Shown here: positions 9,601-18,999 of the stretch, piece after piece | Layout: every line of letters begins with the position of its first letter | Numbering within the stretch: the first letter of the stretch is position 1 | Translations under genes and position numbers: made by a program | Source: Paenibacillus bouchesdurhonensis | GTDB lineage: Bacteria; Bacillota; Bacilli; Paenibacillales; Paenibacillaceae | Assembly: GCF_900155685.1 (NCBI RefSeq) | Contig: NZ_LT732548.1 | Span: 3,526,686-3,590,685 of the forward strand | Direction of reading: 5' to 3' | Length of the DNA: 64,000 nucleotides | The notes under the pieces: model-generated | What the model was told of the DNA's origin: nothing | The model's input: the letters and a program-made list of their open reading frames with translations, nothing else | Databases searched by the model: none

Positions 9601-12600
9601 CATTCGGGAGCCTAAGCGGCGCTTCCGGCGCATTCTGCAAAACGAGCATAATTTGAAACAATGGATGCCTAGCTCGTGAGCGTACCGGATTCAACACCTC
9701 CACCAGTCGTTCGAAGGGCAGATCCTGATGCTCATACGCAGCAAGATCCGTATCCCTGGTTCGGGCAATCAATTCGGTAAAGCTGGGATTTCCCGATGTG
9801 TCGGTTCGCAGCACTAGTGTATTGATGAACATGCCGACAATTCCGCTAAGCGCATCATCATTACGCCCAGCAATCGGGCTGCCTATCGGTATGTCATTCC
9901 CTGCACCAAGTCGGGTAAGCAATGCTGCCAATGCGGCATGGAGCACCATAAACAGGCTCGCTTTGTTGTCCCTCGCCACCTTCAGCAGCCGAGCATGCAG
10001 CTCTTCGCCGATTTCAAATGAAACGGCCCCCCCTGCGTAGCTGGAGGAGGACGGTCTAGGGTGATCGGTCGGCAGCTCCAATTGATCCGGCAGTTGATTC
10101 AGTGCGGTCTTCCAGAATTCAAGCTGACGCGCATAGAGACTGCCGGAATCGTTCTCAGCGCCAAGCAGCTGCACTTGCCAAAGCACATAGTCCGCATACT
10201 GCACGGGCAGCGGAGACCATGATGGATGCTCACCTAAGCACCGGGCATGATAAGCAGCAGACAGATCACGGCTGAGTGGCGTCAGCGACCAGCCGTCGCC
10301 CGCAATATGATGAATCAACATGAGCAGCGCGTACTTTTGCGGCCCAAGAACAAACAGCTCCGCCCGGAATGAAGGCTCCTTCGATAGTTCAAAGCTATAG
10401 CTAACGCTCTCGGCGATTCTCTCCTGCAGCTCATCCTCGCTCGTCTCCGTCACAAGAAGCCGCGGCCTAGCATGCTCCGCATCCAAAATCAATTGCTGCG
10501 GCAGGCCCATTACATCGGGAAAAACGGTTCGCAAGGATTCATGCCTCTCCACCACATCGGCAAGCGCGTTCTCCAAGGCCTCAATGTTCAGCTCGCCGGC
10601 AATCCGGGCCACCCAAGGCATGTTATAGGTCGGATTCGGCCCTTCCATCCGGTAGAGGAACCACAAGCGCTGCTGGGCAAATGAGAGCGGCAGTTGTGCC
10701 GGGCGCCCGTCCCTGCGAATCGGTGGTCTGGCATGCTGGGCATGATCCAGATGCTTGATCAATCCGGCTACGGTTGGCGTCTCGAATAAATGGCGAATAC
10801 CGATTTCCGCGCCAAACACGTCACGAATCCGGGACGTCAAGCGGCCGGCAAGCAGCGAATGGCCCCCCAGTTCAAAAAAGTCTTCATCAATGCCAATCCG
10901 GGCAAGGCCGAGCACCTCCGCAAACAATTGGCACAACAGCTCTTCCTGAGGTGATCGCGCCTCGCGTCCGTCTGCTGGAGTAAGACCTGCCGGCTCCGGC
11001 AGTACCTTGTGATCGATCTTCCGATTCGGCGTCAGGGGCATTTCGCCGAGCTCGACGAATGCCGATGGAATCATGTAATCAGGCAAATGCTCAGCAGCAT
11101 AGCGGCGAAGCTCGGCTGAGTCCAAAGAACCAGGGAGATCAAGCACCATATAGGCGACCAGCCGCTTCTCTCCCGGCCGATCCTCCCGAGCCATTACCGT
11201 GACCTGCTCAACAGCAGGATGCCGGGAGAACACGGAAATAATTTCACCGAGCTCGATGCGGAAGCCCCTGATTTTGATCTGATGATCCGCCCGCCCGATG
11301 TAATCCAACGAACCGTCGGCCAGCCAGCGTACAAGATCACCAGTGCGGTACATCCGTGAGCCAGGCGCTCCATACGGATTGGCCACGAAACGCTCCGCTG
11401 TCATCCCCGGCCGACCCAAATATCCGCGAGCCAGACCGGCCCCGGCGATATAAAGCTCGCCCGGGACGCCAGGCGGAACAGGCGCCAGCGCGTTATCCAG
11501 CACATAGAGCTGCGTATTTTGCACCGGCCTGCCGATCGTTGGCTTAGCTCCTTCTTCCCCCAGCCTTCCAGCAGTGGAATAAATCGTCGTCTCTGTTGGG
11601 CCGTATTGATTGTTCACCTGACAGCCCAGCGCGTGCAAACCGAGCTTTAGCCCCTCAGGAAGCGCCTCGCCTCCCGAAATAACCGATAAGCCCTCAAATG
11701 GCTCCGGCCTGCTGGACACGAGCTCCTGAAATAAAGTCGGCGTAGCCTGCAGCAGCGTAATCCTCCACTCCCTGAGCCGTTGGGCGAGTGCAGAGGGATC
11801 GAGAATCGTCTCCTTCAAGGCGATATCCATGCAAGCCCCCGTCGTCAGCGGCAAATAGACCTCGAGCACCGATATATCAAAAGCGATCGTTGTGACGGAC
11901 AGCATTCGATCTTGTTCGCTTAACGGGAACCGCACTCGCATATCCTCAATCAGGTTTGACAGGCTTCCATTGGTGACCATGACCCCTTTCGGCTGGCCCG
12001 TCGACCCCGACGTATATAAAATATAAGCGGGATGAAGCGACGATAGCCGCTCTGTGCGTCCATCATTATTCGGATTATGAACCGGGTATTCCCGCAGCTT
12101 GACCCCATTCCCTGGTGCATCGACAATAAGCCCGGGCTCTGCGAAGAAATCGCCCAACTGCAAGCGGCTCGCCTGGTCAGTAAGAATGAGGCTCGGCTGA
12201 GCATCAGCCAGCATATAAGCGATCCGCTCTTTCGGATAATCCGGATCTAACGGCAAATATGCCGCTCCCGCCTTGTGCACCGCTAAAATCGCTGCCACCA
12301 TCCAAGCTGAGCGTGATAAAGCCAAAGCCACGATGTGGTCGGGGCCGATCCCCTGCGCTATAAGAAAATGGGCCAACTGATTCGCCTGTGCATTCAAGGC
12401 CGCATAGCTAAGCGAAGCATCCTCGCAAACAACAGCGACAGCATTTGGTGTCGCTGCCGCCTGCTGCTCGAATAGCTCAGCGGGGCTAATGCTGCACACT
12501 TCTTGCGCCGTTTGATTCCAGTCCGCCAATACTTGCTGTCGCTCCGCTGCCAGCAGCCAATCGATTTCCATAATCGGACGCTGGAGATCTGACACCGCAA

Positions 12601-13867
12601 ATTGCTCCAACAGCTGAAGAAAGCGCCGCTGATGGTTCGCGAGTTCGCCCGGAACGTAAATGCCCGGGTTGCCGTCGAAATCAATCCGCAAGCCGCCATC
12701 CCCAGATCGATGGCGCACATGAATCAGCAGATCATCGACTGGGCCTGCGGATAAATTGTGGACGGTGCCGCGGGCTCCAGCGAAATTTAGGTCATCGTCA
12801 AAAGGCATAATGTTTAAGATCGGGCCAAACAGCCTTTGCTGCTCGCCAAGTAGCTTGAGCTCGCGCCGCAAATCCTGATGCCGATATTTCTGGTGCCGCC
12901 TAGCCGCTCTCAGTTCCTGCGACACCTGCGATATTAGCTCCAGCGCGCTCATTTGCTGGTGTACCGTCAAGCGGAGCGGTACTAAATTCATAACCATCCC
13001 TGGCACCCGCATCGATGCAGACCCCAGGCGGCACATCATGGGCATACCGAGGATAATATCCGTAGCGCCTGTAGCCCGGTGCATATATATAGCCATCGCA
13101 GCGGTAACCAGCTCCGGCCAGCCCGCTCCCGCAGACTCCGCTGCCGTACGCAATGCATTCATATCGCTTGGAGCAAGCTGCGCTGATTGACGCAGGAAGC
13201 TGCTTGCTGTTCGCTGCACCCTGTCGCCAAGACCGGCGACATCGGGCTGATCAGCAAAGCGCGAGAGCCAAAATTTGCGATCCTGCTCCGCTTGGCGGGA
13301 ATCGCGGTACTCCTCCTCCTCGGTGAGCACTTCCTGCCAGGTGCCGAAGCTTCGGCCCACTGCCTCATCCCGCGCCAAGGCGGAGTAAATTTGAGATACC
13401 CTTCGGGCCAGCAGCGAGAAACCAAATCCATCAATAGCAATGTGGTGGATCTTCTGATACCAGAAGAAGCGCTCTGGTGAGATTTGCAGCACAGCCTGCC
13501 GGAACAGCGGCCCCTGCCTCAAATCCATCGGTACATTCATATCCTCCTTCATCCAAGCTTCTGCAGCGGCCCGCGGCTGCTCCTCCCTGCTCACGTCCAA
13601 GACGAACAGACTCCAATCATCCGCTGGAGCTTCCGCCGTCCTCTGCCACGGCCCATCCTGATCCTCTCCAAAGCGAAGCTGCAGTGCCTCTGCCTCCATA
13701 ACTGTTTGTCTCAAGGCCTGCTCAAAAAGCTCCAGCCGGAGCTCCCCGTGGATTTCAATATATTCACCCGTATTATATATAGGATTGCCTGGGTCTAGCT
13801 GCTGGGCGAACCATATTCCCGATTGCGCCCCCGTTAACGGAAAGCGAACCTCTGTATGGACAAGCAT
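6650..13867 (-). CDS. dhbF: dimodular NRPS of catechol trilactone siderophore synthesis
   Basis: Joins 2,3-dihydroxybenzoate to two amino acids and cyclises three such units to a trilactone. Domains over 2405 residues: C1 (about 8-440, HHIAIDG at 141-147), A1 (465-955, core YTSGSTGQPKG near 618), T1 (Ser1004 in ELGGHSLL), C2 (1058-1490, HHIAGDG at 1186), A2 (1535-2045), T2 (Ser2092) and TE (2135-2400, Ser2222 in GWSFGG). The A2 pocket reads D-F-W-N-I-G-M-V-H (Asp1737 to His1846), the canonical threonine code. The A1 pocket reads D-I-L-Q-I-G-Q-I-Y (Asp664 to Tyr763). It shares only its first part with the usual DhbF glycine code. Order and length match B. subtilis DhbF. Fur boxes lie at the head of the operon. 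The product could be bacillibactin, or the alanine-containing paenibactin known from Paenibacillus. Confidence 0.93.
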   Translation of the reverse strand: MLVHTEVRFPLTGAQSGIWFAQQLDPGNPIYNTGEYIEIHGELRLELFEQALRQTVMEAEALQLRFGEDQDGPWQRTAEAPADDWSLFVLDVSREEQPRAAAEAWMKEDMNVPMDLRQGPLFRQAVLQISPERFFWYQKIHHIAIDGFGFSLLARRVSQIYSALARDEAVGRSFGTWQEVLTEEEEYRDSRQAEQDRKFWLSRFADQPDVAGLGDRVQRTASSFLRQSAQLAPSDMNALRTAAESAGAGWPELVTAAMAIYMHRATGATDIILGMPMMCRLGSASMRVPGMVMNLVPLRLTVHQQMSALELISQVSQELRAARRHQKYRHQDLRRELKLLGEQQRLFGPILNIMPFDDDLNFAGARGTVHNLSAGPVDDLLIHVRHRSGDGGLRIDFDGNPGIYVPGELANHQRRFLQLLEQFAVSDLQRPIMEIDWLLAAERQQVLADWNQTAQEVCSISPAELFEQQAAATPNAVAVVCEDASLSYAALNAQANQLAHFLIAQGIGPDHIVALALSRSAWMVAAILAVHKAGAAYLPLDPDYPKERIAYMLADAQPSLILTDQASRLQLGDFFAEPGLIVDAPGNGVKLREYPVHNPNNDGRTERLSSLHPAYILYTSGSTGQPKGVMVTNGSLSNLIEDMRVRFPLSEQDRMLSVTTIAFDISVLEVYLPLTTGACMDIALKETILDPSALAQRLREWRITLLQATPTLFQELVSSRPEPFEGLSVISGGEALPEGLKLGLHALGCQVNNQYGPTETTIYSTAGRLGEEGAKPTIGRPVQNTQLYVLDNALAPVPPGVPGELYIAGAGLARGYLGRPGMTAERFVANPYGAPGSRMYRTGDLVRWLADGSLDYIGRADHQIKIRGFRIELGEIISVFSRHPAVEQVTVMAREDRPGEKRLVAYMVLDLPGSLDSAELRRYAAEHLPDYMIPSAFVELGEMPLTPNRKIDHKVLPEPAGLTPADGREARSPQEELLCQLFAEVLGLARIGIDEDFFELGGHSLLAGRLTSRIRDVFGAEIGIRHLFETPTVAGLIKHLDHAQHARPPIRRDGRPAQLPLSFAQQRLWFLYRMEGPNPTYNMPWVARIAGELNIEALENALADVVERHESLRTVFPDVMGLPQQLILDAEHARPRLLVTETSEDELQERIAESVSYSFELSKEPSFRAELFVLGPQKYALLMLIHHIAGDGWSLTPLSRDLSAAYHARCLGEHPSWSPLPVQYADYVLWQVQLLGAENDSGSLYARQLEFWKTALNQLPDQLELPTDHPRPSSSSYAGGAVSFEIGEELHARLLKVARDNKASLFMVLHAALAALLTRLGAGNDIPIGSPIAGRNDDALSGIVGMFINTLVLRTDTSGNPSFTELIARTRDTDLAAYEHQDLPFERLVEVLNPVRSRARHPLFQIMLVLQNAPEAPLRLPNAAASLELVSSGTAKFDLTVELTERRGSNGAPHGLSGLLEYSKDLYEPQTVEAFAYRYAQMLEALAQEPEQAMGSVDILTPAERQAFLMEAAGSRQTISEASQGIDPEAADTSLIALFETKAATYAEAVAAVCEGRALSYEQLNAEANRLAHLLIDGGVSTGQMVALALPRSLELVVGLLAVLKAGAAYLPLDPDYPADRLEWMVEDANPVYMITNTQAADRMPGTLRVPKIVLDDPDLEERVRASSALNPRKEERKGILTPLSPAYMIYTSGSTGKPKGVVIPHGNVLRLFSATDGRFQFGAEDVWTLFHSYAFDFSVWEIWGALLHGGRLVVVPHEISRSPAQFLQLLVQEHVTVLNQTPSAFYGLMQADRDNVELGQALALRYVIFGGEALELGRLKDWYERHSDQAPKLINMYGITETTVHVSYLELNNDRISQGGSSLIGCPIPDLRVYVLDSSLQPVPPGVIGEMYVAGEGLAQGYWGRPDLTADRFVADPYGPPGSRMYRTGDLARRLPDGMLDYLGRSDQQVKIRGFRIELGEIEAVLSSYPGVEQVAVIAREDQPGDSRLAAYIVAAGCSADIIPAELRRHAASLLPEYMVPSAFIQLDLLPLTPNGKLDRKALPAPEFSLLADGRGPRTPQEEVLCDLFAEVLGLPRVGIDDGFFELGGHSLLAVRLMSRVRETMGRELGIGLLFEAPTVAGLAEKLYSDQGGSALQVLLPLRAEGGEIPLFCVHPAGGLSWCYAGLMKHLGMDYPIYGLQARGIAEAEQYPRTLEEMTADYLAQIRSVQPKGPYRLLGWSFGGNVAQAMAVQLQREGEEVAFLAMLDAFPSHYLPLRGEASEDEALIALLALGGYDPDSIKDGPLNIARAIEILRSDGSALASLDEEIILNLKNTYENSVRLLSVFVPEKFEGNLLFFHSTIIPDWFDPIEPEMWAPYIGGQIERHDIACRHKDLCQPGPLEEIGRVLLAKLQAGWDSQVKQD

Positions 13868-13869
13868 CC

Positions 13870-14853
13870 CTACACCCCTTTCCTCACCAAAAAATAGTCC
13901 ACATTAGGAATCGATGGGCCCATGCGTGCGGATAGAAGCAGCCACCACGCCTCCAGCGTCGGCCGCTCCGCCAGCTCCGCGAAAGTGATCTCAAGTCCGC
14001 AGCGGCTAAACTTTTCAGCCAGACTCATTATACGGATTGAATCCAATCCCCAAAGGGCGACTAAGTCATCCTGCGCACCGATTGCTTCGGCCTCTTCTTG
14101 CAATATGCGGGCTACCTGCTTCCGCAGCTGTTCTATTGATAATGGCCCTGACGCCTCCGCAGAGAACTGAACGCTCTCTTCATTCGCCGAAAGGATTGGC
14201 TGCTCCGAGGAGGATGCCTCGTTCAGCTCAGTTATAAGGCGGTGCGTAGTGAGCGTCACCGCACAGCGTTCTGCGGCATAGGTCAATGCCATCCTATGCT
14301 TTTCAAGCGAGAAGTCTGCGACCGCATCGGCAACGAAGAAGGGCTGGATGTCCTGCATGAATGCTTCGCAGGAGGTCAGCAGACAGCCAATATGGGCATA
14401 AATACCGCATACAATAAGCTGATCTCGTCCATGCCCTTGGATAAACTGCAGCAGATCCGTTTTTTGAAACGCGCTGTATCGCCATTTGGTCATGAGTAAA
14501 TCCTGCTTGCCCGGAGCGACTTCAAATGCAATTTGCGATTGGAACGGCTCCGCTCCAATTCCCGGCCCCCAAAAATCCTGCAAAAGCCCCCGTTCCTCAG
14601 GGCTCTGTCCCCCGAGCTGTGCCGAATAGACGACTGGAATGCCCAGCATCTCGCATTCGCTCCGCAGCCGGGAAATATTAGAGAAGAGCTCCACAACAGG
14701 TGATTCCTCGGTATTGTAAGCCTTCAGGAAATAGTTCTGCATATCATGAATAAGCAGCACGGCCCGCTGCGGGTCAGGCCGCCAAGCGACCTTATTAGCA
14801 GGCAACTCTGCCTCGACAGGCATGGAATAAGGTGATATTGAAGGAATACCCAT
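13870..14853 (-). CDS. dhbB: isochorismatase / aryl carrier protein
   Basis: Bifunctional. The N-terminal domain (about 20-210) hydrolyses isochorismate to 2,3-dihydro-2,3-dihydroxybenzoate and pyruvate (AVLLIHDMQNYF; CGIYAHIGC). The C-terminal aryl carrier domain (about 240-320) carries the activated acid on a phosphopantetheine at Ser275 of WGLDSIRI (numbered from an upstream ATG; Ser272 from the start used here). I chose the ATG at 14853, giving MGIPSISPYSMP: it aligns with B. subtilis DhbB and leaves AAAGGATGA at a good distance, while an ATG nine bases upstream touches that site. It ends two bases before dhbF begins. Confidence 0.93.
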   Translation of the reverse strand: MGIPSISPYSMPVEAELPANKVAWRPDPQRAVLLIHDMQNYFLKAYNTEESPVVELFSNISRLRSECEMLGIPVVYSAQLGGQSPEERGLLQDFWGPGIGAEPFQSQIAFEVAPGKQDLLMTKWRYSAFQKTDLLQFIQGHGRDQLIVCGIYAHIGCLLTSCEAFMQDIQPFFVADAVADFSLEKHRMALTYAAERCAVTLTTHRLITELNEASSSEQPILSANEESVQFSAEASGPLSIEQLRKQVARILQEEAEAIGAQDDLVALWGLDSIRIMSLAEKFSRCGLEITFAELAERPTLEAWWLLLSARMGPSIPNVDYFLVRKGV

Positions 14854-14938
14854 GTTAATCATCCTTTCGACGGTTATTTATGAAACACCGAAATTATACT
14901 GATCCAGAAGCGCTTCTGTCCGATGGAATATCCGTATA

Positions 14939-16669
14939 TTAGCGCTGCTTTACGGCGATAAGCCCGCGCAGCGCTTTTTTGCTGACTTTGCCAACCTTGG
15001 TCTTTGGAAAGGAATCTATGAATTCAACACGATCAGGAATTTTGAAAGAAGCTAAGCCCCTTCCTCGCAAGAAGGACTTGACCTGTGCTCCGGACAACAT
15101 TAAGTTTGAGGTTGGCTTCGGGATGACAAAAGCGCAGGTGCGTTCTCCCAAATAATCGTCTGCCATCGCCACGACAGCGGCATCATGTATCCCTGGATGG
15201 GCGAGAAGGTGGTTTTCCACCTCTTCGGCAGCAACCTTTTCTCCCCCACGGTTGATTTGATCCTTATCGCGCCCCTCCACAATGAGATTGCCGACTGAAT
15301 CGATCCGTACAAGATCACCCGTACGATAAAATCCATCGCTAGTGAAAGCTTTAGCATTGTGCTCTTCCGCCTTGTAGTAGCCGCGAATCGTATACGGCCC
15401 GCGTGTAAGCAGATGGCCGACTTCCCCGGGCTGCACCTCGACATCCTCATCATCGACAACGCGAATTTCATCCCACGGCGACATCGGCCGCCCCTGAGTA
15501 GACACGATAATCTCATCCGGATCATCCAGCCTCGTATAATTGACAAGTCCCTCTGCCATTCCGAATACTTGTTGCAACTGACAGCCCAGCGTCGATCTCA
15601 CGCGCGCGGCCGCCTCGGCACTGAACTTAGCGCCCCCGACCTGCAATAACTGGAGATGTGGAAACTCCGGCTGCAGCCTTTCTGCCGCATCCAGCCATAT
15701 TAGTGCCAATGGCGGTACTAAAGCGGTAATCGTTACCCGTTCGCGAACCATGAGAGGGAAGGCCTCATCTGGACTCGCCCCCCGCGCAAGCACGACGCGG
15801 CCGCCAGCATATAACGTCCCCAGCACCCCCGGGGAGCTAAGCGGGTAATTGTGCGCTGCAGGCAGCGCGGTAAAATAGACGCTGTTTTCATCAAGTCTGC
15901 AAATTTCCGCACTGAGGCGCAGCGAGTAAATATAATCGTCATGCGTGCGTGGAATTAGCTTCGGCAGTCCTGTCGTTCCTCCTGACAATTGGAGAAAAGC
16001 AACATCTTCCGAACTCGGCCCCTCAAGCCTGCTCCCATCTTCCTTGTCGTCCGCTTGACGCTTGACTTGTCGAGCCTTAGATCCGTCCGGCTCATTTAAA
16101 GCAACTCCTTCTCCCCTCTCGCGCACGGCATTCGCTTCATTGCCTTCCTGGGGCATCAAGTACAGTTCCCCTAAAGCAGTGAACTCCCCCGGTTCACCGG
16201 TGACGAGAACATAGCGCAGGGAAGGAACCTCCCGGATCACTTCTCTTGCCAACTCACGATAGTCGAAGCCTGCATCTTGATCTGCTATAATATAAGCTTT
16301 CGCCTCCGAAAACTCGGATATATAGGAGATTTCATTCCTTCGATGCAAGGGTAAAGCGAATACTGGCAATGCGCCAATCCGAAACAATGCAAAAATCACT
16401 TCAAAAAATTCCGCAATGTTAGGCAGTTGGACAACTACTCGATCCCGCTGCTGAATTCCAATGCTTAGCAGCCCTTCTGCTAAACGATCAGCCCGGGCAT
16501 CCAGCTCAGCATAACTGATACGGCGTTCTCCGCTGACAATGGCTATCCGCTCGCCATGCGCCTTCGCGCGTTTACGCAGAAGCTCTCCAAAGGTCTCACC
16601 GCTCCAGCAGCCCTCCTTGCGATACTTCTCGGCAAACGCTTCAGGCCATGCAGAACATCCTGCAAGCAT
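14939..16669 (-). CDS. dhbE: 2,3-dihydroxybenzoate-AMP ligase
   Basis: Activates 2,3-dihydroxybenzoate as the adenylate and loads it on the DhbB carrier domain. It is an ANL-superfamily enzyme with core LQLSGGTTGLPKLIPRTHDDY, YRTGD and a C-terminal GKVSKKALR segment. The sequence tracks B. subtilis DhbE closely, but the protein has 576 residues instead of about 539. The extra residues lie near 180-215, just before the AMP-binding core, as a charged insertion (RERGEGVALNEPDGSKARQ and onward). The ATG overlaps the dhbC stop by one base (TGATG), so the two are translationally coupled. Confidence 0.93.
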   Translation of the reverse strand: MLAGCSAWPEAFAEKYRKEGCWSGETFGELLRKRAKAHGERIAIVSGERRISYAELDARADRLAEGLLSIGIQQRDRVVVQLPNIAEFFEVIFALFRIGALPVFALPLHRRNEISYISEFSEAKAYIIADQDAGFDYRELAREVIREVPSLRYVLVTGEPGEFTALGELYLMPQEGNEANAVRERGEGVALNEPDGSKARQVKRQADDKEDGSRLEGPSSEDVAFLQLSGGTTGLPKLIPRTHDDYIYSLRLSAEICRLDENSVYFTALPAAHNYPLSSPGVLGTLYAGGRVVLARGASPDEAFPLMVRERVTITALVPPLALIWLDAAERLQPEFPHLQLLQVGGAKFSAEAAARVRSTLGCQLQQVFGMAEGLVNYTRLDDPDEIIVSTQGRPMSPWDEIRVVDDEDVEVQPGEVGHLLTRGPYTIRGYYKAEEHNAKAFTSDGFYRTGDLVRIDSVGNLIVEGRDKDQINRGGEKVAAEEVENHLLAHPGIHDAAVVAMADDYLGERTCAFVIPKPTSNLMLSGAQVKSFLRGRGLASFKIPDRVEFIDSFPKTKVGKVSKKALRGLIAVKQR

Positions 16670-18024
16670 CAGTATCCCTCCTTCACACCGTCGGCTACAT
16701 GCCGGTCATTTATTCCCATCGCTAGAAGCAAGGTACGGAACTTCGCCGCTGTCTCGGCCAGCTCAGCTTCAGGCGTGGAATCTGCGACAACACCTGCGCC
16801 TGCGTATAAACGAAGACTCTTTCCTGCCACTTCAGCACAGCGTATCGTAACAATCCACTCCCCATCCCCTTTCGCATCGCACCAGCCAACCATGCCCGTG
16901 AAATAGCCGCGCTCAAACGGCTCTAGCTCATGAATGAGCTTCTGTGCCAGCCTCGTGGGCGTACCGCAAATGGCAGGCGTCGGATGCAGTGCTAGCGCCA
17001 GATCAAGCACCGTAGCCGTCGAATCGGCTAGCTCTCCATAAATGTCCGTAGACAGATGCCACATCGTCTCGGTTTGCACCAGCGACGGCTCTCCTGGAAC
17101 AGCCAAGCTTTTGCAATAAGGCCGCAGTGCAGCTTCAACCGCGTCCACAACAAGCTTATGTTCAAAGATATCCTTGGCCGAGGCAAGCAGTGCGGCTGCC
17201 CTCCTCTCATCCTCAATGGGATCGTCGCTGCGTGGAGCTGAGCCTGCGAGCGGATTGGCCCGGATGCTGCGGCCCGTCCTGGTGATAAGCAGCTCCGGAC
17301 TGGCTCCAATCAACGTCCGGACTTCTGCTCCCCCAGTGTCCGGCAAAGCATCGTCGGCCTTCTTTCGACCTGCTGCTTCTGCTATCGCATGGCCCAAATT
17401 TACAGCAAACGTATAGCCTTGCTCATTGTGCTCAGCCAGATTCCGGAGCAGTTGATGAATGTCTACCGGCTCGGCAGAGGTTAACCCCAGTGTTCGGGAC
17501 AGCACGATTTTCTGCAGCGTACCCCCATCCATTCGATTTAATGCCTCTTGCACAGTCTTCTTATAATGCTCAGGTTCCGGATGCATGCTGAGTTTATACT
17601 GAGGCTCAAGATAACCGGAAGATGGAGTGCTTCCGCGCTTCGCTTCTACTAATTGTGGCTGTCCTTTACTCTCCTTCACGGCTTGGCTTCGTTCATCACG
17701 CTTGAAGCTTAGAGGCCCTGCCCATTGGGTAGACAAAGGAACAACGAGCTCGGCAGGCCTCGTCAAATCAAAAGGAATTGCTCCGACGACAATTGGTTCG
17801 CCGCTGAAGCGGCTGGCAGCTTTAAGAAGCTCTTTAACGCGTCCGGACAGAACTTCCGGAGACCCCTCCCCCGCCTCCGTCCACACTCTCGCCCACTCGC
17901 CTTTGGCGAGCAGGGTACGTCTTGGTGAGGATAAAAAGAAACACAATTCCGATTCATATTCATCGAGAAGTTGTGCCGCCGTTTCTGCATATACAGCTCC
18001 ATGGTTTACCATTTCTTTCAACAT
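16669..18024 (-). CDS. dhbC: isochorismate synthase
   Basis: Converts chorismate to isochorismate, the first committed step of dihydroxybenzoate synthesis. Chorismate-binding family motifs are present: KIVLSRTL, LIGASPELLI, HPTPAICGTPTRLAQKLI and FTGMVGWCDAKGDGEW. The protein is longer (451 aa) than B. subtilis DhbC (about 398); polar extra stretches occur near residues 105-145 and 220-240. The first ATG lies directly against AAAGGGG, so the true start may be the ATG 12 bases later (18012). It is coupled to dhbE by a one-base overlap. Confidence 0.92.
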   Translation of the reverse strand: MLKEMVNHGAVYAETAAQLLDEYESELCFFLSSPRRTLLAKGEWARVWTEAGEGSPEVLSGRVKELLKAASRFSGEPIVVGAIPFDLTRPAELVVPLSTQWAGPLSFKRDERSQAVKESKGQPQLVEAKRGSTPSSGYLEPQYKLSMHPEPEHYKKTVQEALNRMDGGTLQKIVLSRTLGLTSAEPVDIHQLLRNLAEHNEQGYTFAVNLGHAIAEAAGRKKADDALPDTGGAEVRTLIGASPELLITRTGRSIRANPLAGSAPRSDDPIEDERRAAALLASAKDIFEHKLVVDAVEAALRPYCKSLAVPGEPSLVQTETMWHLSTDIYGELADSTATVLDLALALHPTPAICGTPTRLAQKLIHELEPFERGYFTGMVGWCDAKGDGEWIVTIRCAEVAGKSLRLYAGAGVVADSTPEAELAETAAKFRTLLLAMGINDRHVADGVKEGY

Positions 18025-18038
18025 CCCCTTTCAAGTGG

Positions 18039-18824
18039 TTAGCCCCCTAAGGTCGCCCCTCCATCTATGCATAGATCAAGCATCGTGATATGCCGTGCCT
18101 TATCGGACGCAAGGAACATAACTGCATCGGCAATATCCGACGGCTCGGCGATCCTCCCGAGCGGTATTCCAAGGCGGAACGCCTCCGAGGTGCCGGCGAT
18201 GACCGATTGCGGCCCGTCGGGATCGTTCCACAGCTTCCGCTGCATCGCCGTATCGGTTGATCCCGGCGACACGATATTGCAGCGGATATGGTTCGATGCC
18301 TGCTCCAGTCCCAGGCATTTAGTGAACATGGCCGCCGCTGCCTTGGAGGCACAGTAGGCGGACATATGCATGCGCGGCACCGCCCCCGCATTGGAGCCGA
18401 CGGTCACAATCGAGCCGGATTGGCGCAGTGCCATGCGCTTCACGACAGAGCGGGACACATGAAACACCCCATTTGCATTTACCGCAAATACAGCTGCCCA
18501 ATCCTCGTCGCGAAGCTCTTCAACGCTTGCGATTCTCAGTATTCCGGCCACATTAACGAGGATTTCAATAGGGCCAAGCATCTGCTCTATCCGCCCCACC
18601 ACAGCCTCAACTGCCCGGCTGTCTGCAACATCGACTGCGAACGCCGCAGCTTGGCTGCCCCGGGTAAGCAGCTCGTTGGTCAGGCTAGCGACAGCTTCCC
18701 CGTTCAAATCTACGGCGGCTACGATAGCTCCGGCTTCTGCCAACGCTCTGACTACAGCTTCGCCGATCCCTTGGGCAGCTCCGGTCACCAATGCAACCTT
18801 GCCTTTGATCCCTGCGTGTTCCAC
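18039..18824 (-). CDS. dhbA: 2,3-dihydro-2,3-dihydroxybenzoate dehydrogenase
   Basis: Oxidises the dihydrodiol to 2,3-dihydroxybenzoate with NAD+. It is a short-chain dehydrogenase with TGAAQGIG for the nucleotide and YCASK for catalysis. I use the GTG at 18824: it follows AAGGGAGGA at about 8 bases, gives 261 residues as in B. subtilis DhbA, and removes ten poorly conserved residues. The 175 bases upstream, up to the esterase stop, contain no Fur box that I can see, so expression probably reads through from the operon head. Confidence 0.92.
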   Translation of the reverse strand: MEHAGIKGKVALVTGAAQGIGEAVVRALAEAGAIVAAVDLNGEAVASLTNELLTRGSQAAAFAVDVADSRAVEAVVGRIEQMLGPIEILVNVAGILRIASVEELRDEDWAAVFAVNANGVFHVSRSVVKRMALRQSGSIVTVGSNAGAVPRMHMSAYCASKAAAAMFTKCLGLEQASNHIRCNIVSPGSTDTAMQRKLWNDPDGPQSVIAGTSEAFRLGIPLGRIAEPSDIADAVMFLASDKARHITMLDLCIDGGATLGG

Positions 18825-18999
18825 TCTGCGATTCCTCCCTTCTTCTCTATACAAACAAAGCTCAGCGCCGAAAGGAGAGAGAGTGAGCGACTACTGCTTC
18901 GCCGTACTTGTTTGCTTCGTTTCCTGCTATCACACCGTCGCCCACTCCAATTTTCAGTTTTCAACTCTCTTCCCCCACACTTGCTGCCGGCTGCCATTC

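Noticed and set aside
18825..18999. Separate Fur-controlled promoter before dhbA
   Set aside because: No segment approaching the 7-1-7 palindrome was found in the gap.
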